From Actinomadura alba (lineage in GTDB: Bacteria; Actinomycetota; Actinomycetes; Streptosporangiales; Streptosporangiaceae), in NCBI RefSeq assembly GCF_014323705.1, contig NZ_JABVEC010000044.1:1-58123 (forward strand): a stretch of DNA of 58,123 nt, in the 5' to 3' direction. Below, piece by piece: positions 55,771-58,123 of this stretch. Within the stretch, counting starts at the first letter, position 1. Each line of letters opens with the position of its first letter. A program made the translations under genes and the position numbers. The notes beneath the pieces are model-generated. The model made no database searches. It was not told where the DNA came from and was given only the letters and a program-made list of their open reading frames with translations.

Positions 55771-56910
55771 ATGCGACACCACACACCTCTCGGATCGGTG
55801 GCACTCCTGGCCACCGCCCTCCTCCTCACGGCCTGCGGCGCCTCGCCGACCGCCTCGGGCGGCGCGTCCGCCAAGGGCGCGGGCAACAAGGCGGCCGCGC
55901 AGGCCGCCGCGAAGGCCCAGCCGGTCTATGACCGGATCAACGGGCTCACCGGTGAGGAGCGGCGCAAGACGCTCGTCGAACTCGCCGAGAAGGAGGGAAA
56001 ACTCGCTATCTACACCTCGAACACCGACATGGACAAGCTGGTCGAAGGGTTCGAGGAGACCTACGACATCGAAGTGAGCGTCTACCGCGGCAACTCCGAG
56101 TCGGTGCTCCAGCGCGTCAGGCAGGAGCAGCAGGCCGGTTACCTCGGCAACGACTTCGTCGACACGAACGCCGGCGAGCTCAACATCATGCAATCCGAGG
56201 GCATGTTCCACGAATACAAGGGTCAGCTGCGCGATTCGGTTCGCAAGGAGGGCCAGGCGAACGGCTGGACCGCGTCCCGGTTCAACGTCTTCGTCGTCGG
56301 CTGGAACACCGACAAGGTGAAGCCGGGGCAGGAGCCGAAATCGTTCGAGGACCTGGCCGACCCGAAGTGGAAGGGCCAGGTCTCCATGGAGGTCGGCGAC
56401 GTGGACTGGTTCGCCGGCATCTACCAGTACTACCTGAAGCAGGGCCGGCCCGAGGCGGAGGTCCGCGACCTGCTCACCAAGATCGCTGGCAACTCCAAGA
56501 TCGCCAAAGGACACACCACACAGGGCGAACTGCTGTCGGCCGGTCAGTTCGCGGTGACCGTGTCCTCCTACAGCCACACCATCGACAAGGCGGCGGACAA
56601 GGGCGCCCCGGTCAGCTGGCGCCCCGCTTCGGGAGAACCCGTCCAGCCCATCGTGATGCGGCCCAACGGCGTGGCGCTCATGAAGACCGCGAGCCACCCC
56701 GCCGCGGCGATGCTCTTCGCGGACTGGGAGCTCACCGAGGGTCAGAAGATCCTTGAGAAGGCGTTCCGGATCGGCGCCATCCCGACCGAGAAGGACCCGG
56801 TGGCCGGCCTCAAGATCATCGCGCCCCCGGAGCAGGAACTGCTCGCCGACCCGAAGAAGTGGGACAACCTCTACGCCGACATCGTCAAGGCAGGTCAGGA
56901 GATCAAATGA
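55771..56910 (+). CDS. ABC-type solute-binding lipoprotein 1
   Basis: 379 aa. Lipobox LLTAC with Cys22 after a short signal (GSVALLATALLLTACG), then a Ser/Gly/Ala linker. The mature part is a periplasmic-binding fold of the iron/thiamine/spermidine type: AEKEGKLAIYTSNTDMDKLVEGFEETYDIEVSVYRGNSESVLQRVRQEQQAG, DFVDTNAGELNIMQ, FNVFVVGWNTDKV, KSFEDLADPKWKGQVSME, and HPAAAMLFADWELTEGQKIL. Binds a solute outside the cell and delivers it to an ABC permease, not seen here. Its stop overlaps the start of a paralogue (ATGA). Confidence 0.9.
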   Translation: MRHHTPLGSVALLATALLLTACGASPTASGGASAKGAGNKAAAQAAAKAQPVYDRINGLTGEERRKTLVELAEKEGKLAIYTSNTDMDKLVEGFEETYDIEVSVYRGNSESVLQRVRQEQQAGYLGNDFVDTNAGELNIMQSEGMFHEYKGQLRDSVRKEGQANGWTASRFNVFVVGWNTDKVKPGQEPKSFEDLADPKWKGQVSMEVGDVDWFAGIYQYYLKQGRPEAEVRDLLTKIAGNSKIAKGHTTQGELLSAGQFAVTVSSYSHTIDKAADKGAPVSWRPASGEPVQPIVMRPNGVALMKTASHPAAAMLFADWELTEGQKILEKAFRIGAIPTEKDPVAGLKIIAPPEQELLADPKKWDNLYADIVKAGQEIK

Positions 56911-58055
56911 GGACCATGAGACCCCCCACCCGGCGTACCGGGCCGCAGGCGAGGCGCCTGCTCGCCGCCGGTGTCGCGGTCATGGTGGTCGTGAGCGGTT
57001 GTGGCGGCTCTCCGACCTCGGGGGGCGGGGGGGCCGCCGGCGGTGGCGGGCCGACCGCCGCGGAGAAGGTCTACAACGAGATCAACGGGCTCAAGGGCAA
57101 AGAGCGGCGCGACCGGCTGGTCAAGCTGGCCGAGCAGGAAGGCACCCTCAACCTCTACACCTCGATGACCAGTGACGTCGCGAGCAAGGTCACCGAGGCG
57201 TTCGGTGATGCCTTCGACGTTGAGGTGAACCTCTACCGGGCCGGGTCCGAGACCGTGCTGCAGCGGATCCTGACCGAGCACGGGGCCCGCTACCAGGGCA
57301 ACGACGTGGTCGAGACCAACGCGAACGAGCTGTTCGCGCTCGACAAGGAGCGCATCCTCGCGAAGTACGACGGCGAGCGGCGTCAGATCGTGCCGGAGGC
57401 CGGCCGGTTCGCGGGCTGGACGGCCACCCGGTTCAACCTCTTCGCGCCGAGCTGGAACACCAAGCTCGTCCCGAAGGGCCAGGAGCCGAAGTCGTGGGAG
57501 GACCTCGCCGACCCCAAGTGGGACGGCAAGCTGTCCTTGGAGATCAGCGACTACGACTGGTACCTCACGCTGCACGGCTACTGGAGGAAGCAGGGCAAGA
57601 CCGAGGCGGAGGTCGACAAGATCTTCGCCGGGATGGCCGATGGCGCGATGATCGCCAAGGGGCACACCGTGCAGGGTGAGCTGCTCTCGGCCGGCCAGTT
57701 CTCGGTCGTGGCCTCCAACTACTCCTACATCGTGGAGCGCGCGAGGGCGAAGGGCGCTCCGGTGGCGTACCAGCCGTACGTGGAGCCCGTCGTCGCCCGG
57801 CCCAACGGGTTCGGGCTCATGAAGAGCGCCAAGCATCCGGCCGCGGCGATGCTGTTCGCCGACTGGATGCTCGATGAGGGCCAGAAGGTCCTCGTGGGCG
57901 AGGGGCTCACCCCGGCCATCGTCGAGGGCGACGACCCGCTCAAGGGCGTGGAGATCATTCCGGTCGACGTGAAGACCATGGTGGAACAGAGCAGCACGTG
58001 GAGCAAGCGCTACGAGCAGGTCGTCTCCACCGGCGAACAGGTCGACGGAAAGTGA
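56907..58055 (+). CDS. ABC-type solute-binding lipoprotein 2 (tandem paralogue)
   Basis: 382 aa from ATG 56907 (AGGAG 5 nt upstream and ATGA overlap). Lipobox VSGC (Cys32) follows AAGVAVMVVVSGCG. The mature region aligns with lipoprotein 1 from end to end (YNEINGLKGKERRDRLVKLAEQEGTLNLYTSMTSD; ETVLQRILTEHGARYQGNDVVETNANEL; KSWEDLADPKWDGKLSLE; KHPAAAMLFADWMLDEGQKVL). It is a tandem duplication product with diverged ligand-site residues. A GC-rich hairpin follows its stop, so permease genes are not simply next in the same transcript. Confidence 0.9.
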   Translation: MRTMRPPTRRTGPQARRLLAAGVAVMVVVSGCGGSPTSGGGGAAGGGGPTAAEKVYNEINGLKGKERRDRLVKLAEQEGTLNLYTSMTSDVASKVTEAFGDAFDVEVNLYRAGSETVLQRILTEHGARYQGNDVVETNANELFALDKERILAKYDGERRQIVPEAGRFAGWTATRFNLFAPSWNTKLVPKGQEPKSWEDLADPKWDGKLSLEISDYDWYLTLHGYWRKQGKTEAEVDKIFAGMADGAMIAKGHTVQGELLSAGQFSVVASNYSYIVERARAKGAPVAYQPYVEPVVARPNGFGLMKSAKHPAAAMLFADWMLDEGQKVLVGEGLTPAIVEGDDPLKGVEIIPVDVKTMVEQSSTWSKRYEQVVSTGEQVDGK

Positions 58056-58060
58056 ACGAC

Positions 58061-58099
58061 CAGCGCGCGGCGGCGCCGCCGGAGATGGCGGCGCCGCGC
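58061..58099. terminator. GC-rich hairpin after binding-protein operon
   Basis: Arms begin GCGCGCGGC...GGCGCCGCC and return GGCGGCGCCGCGCGC, with a 3-nt bulge. Lies 6 bp after the stop of lipoprotein 2. Probable transcript end, near the window edge. Confidence 0.55.
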
Positions 58100-58123
58100 G
58101 CCTGCACCCGATACACCGCACAG

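Overview
The window is high-GC, gene-dense DNA that looks like an actinobacterial chromosome. The main reasons are frequent GTG/TTG starts, a SigE-type ECF sigma factor, a DUF6745-like protein, an MmyB-like XRE regulator and a Streptosporangiales-like flavour; the genus is inference. Most of the window is accessory or catabolic DNA. No rRNA, tRNA or CRISPR array was seen.

Layout. (1) 0.7-11.1 kb, minus strand: two molybdenum hydroxylases of the xanthine dehydrogenase family with maturation genes. The downstream one (749-4226) is a three-subunit PaoABC-like enzyme. The upstream one (7305-11134) has its molybdopterin subunit cleanly split into two genes in the order FAD, FeS, Mo-N, Mo-C, as in nicotinate dehydrogenase NdhFSLM of Eubacterium barkeri. 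Between them lie a MoxR/CoxD-like ATPase, a CoxE-like VWA protein and an amidohydrolase. A divergent GntR/FCD regulator faces two 13-bp ATCGATNATCGAT sites. (2) 12-17.4 kb: ordinary metabolic and regulatory genes. (3) 17.5-21.3 kb: an unknown two-gene unit and a phage lysis remnant (acidic mini-protein, amidase fragment, endonuclease VII, complete amidase). (4) 21.6-32 kb: secreted proteins, a P1-family peptidase, a sigma/anti-sigma pair, a truncated PI-PLC, a fusion of an SPFH domain to a Ser/Thr kinase, and an orphan histidine kinase.

(5) 32.2-58 kb is the most interesting part: an aromatic-dicarboxylate catabolic island. It encodes ferredoxin reductase, ferredoxin and a phthalate-4,5-dioxygenase-type Rieske oxygenase, two intact 4,5-dihydroxyphthalate-decarboxylase-like proteins plus a third stub, a Zn dehydrogenase, LigK-like aldolase and LigJ-like 4-oxalomesaconate hydratase. 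These suggest phthalate-like substrate -> protocatechuate-type intermediate -> 4-oxalomesaconate -> pyruvate + oxaloacetate. The usual ring-cleavage enzyme and CHMS/PDC steps (LigAB, LigC, LigI) are not seen. In their place are two bicupins, a divergent PanB-like protein, an alpha/beta hydrolase with a Cys nucleophile, an RpiB-like isomerase, a class II aldolase/decarboxylase and, unexpectedly, an EutA-type reactivating ATPase with a His-rich N-terminus beside one bicupin, with no ethanolamine ammonia-lyase.

About ten copies of a FadR-type operator (core TGGTNNNACCA) lie in front of nearly every transcription unit of this island. Two paralogous FadR-like GntR regulators are encoded inside it, so the scattered operons probably form one regulon. 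A TnpB element has landed inside it, and one junction (52187-52423) is a deletion scar joining two broken genes. Two tandem solute-binding lipoproteins close the window.
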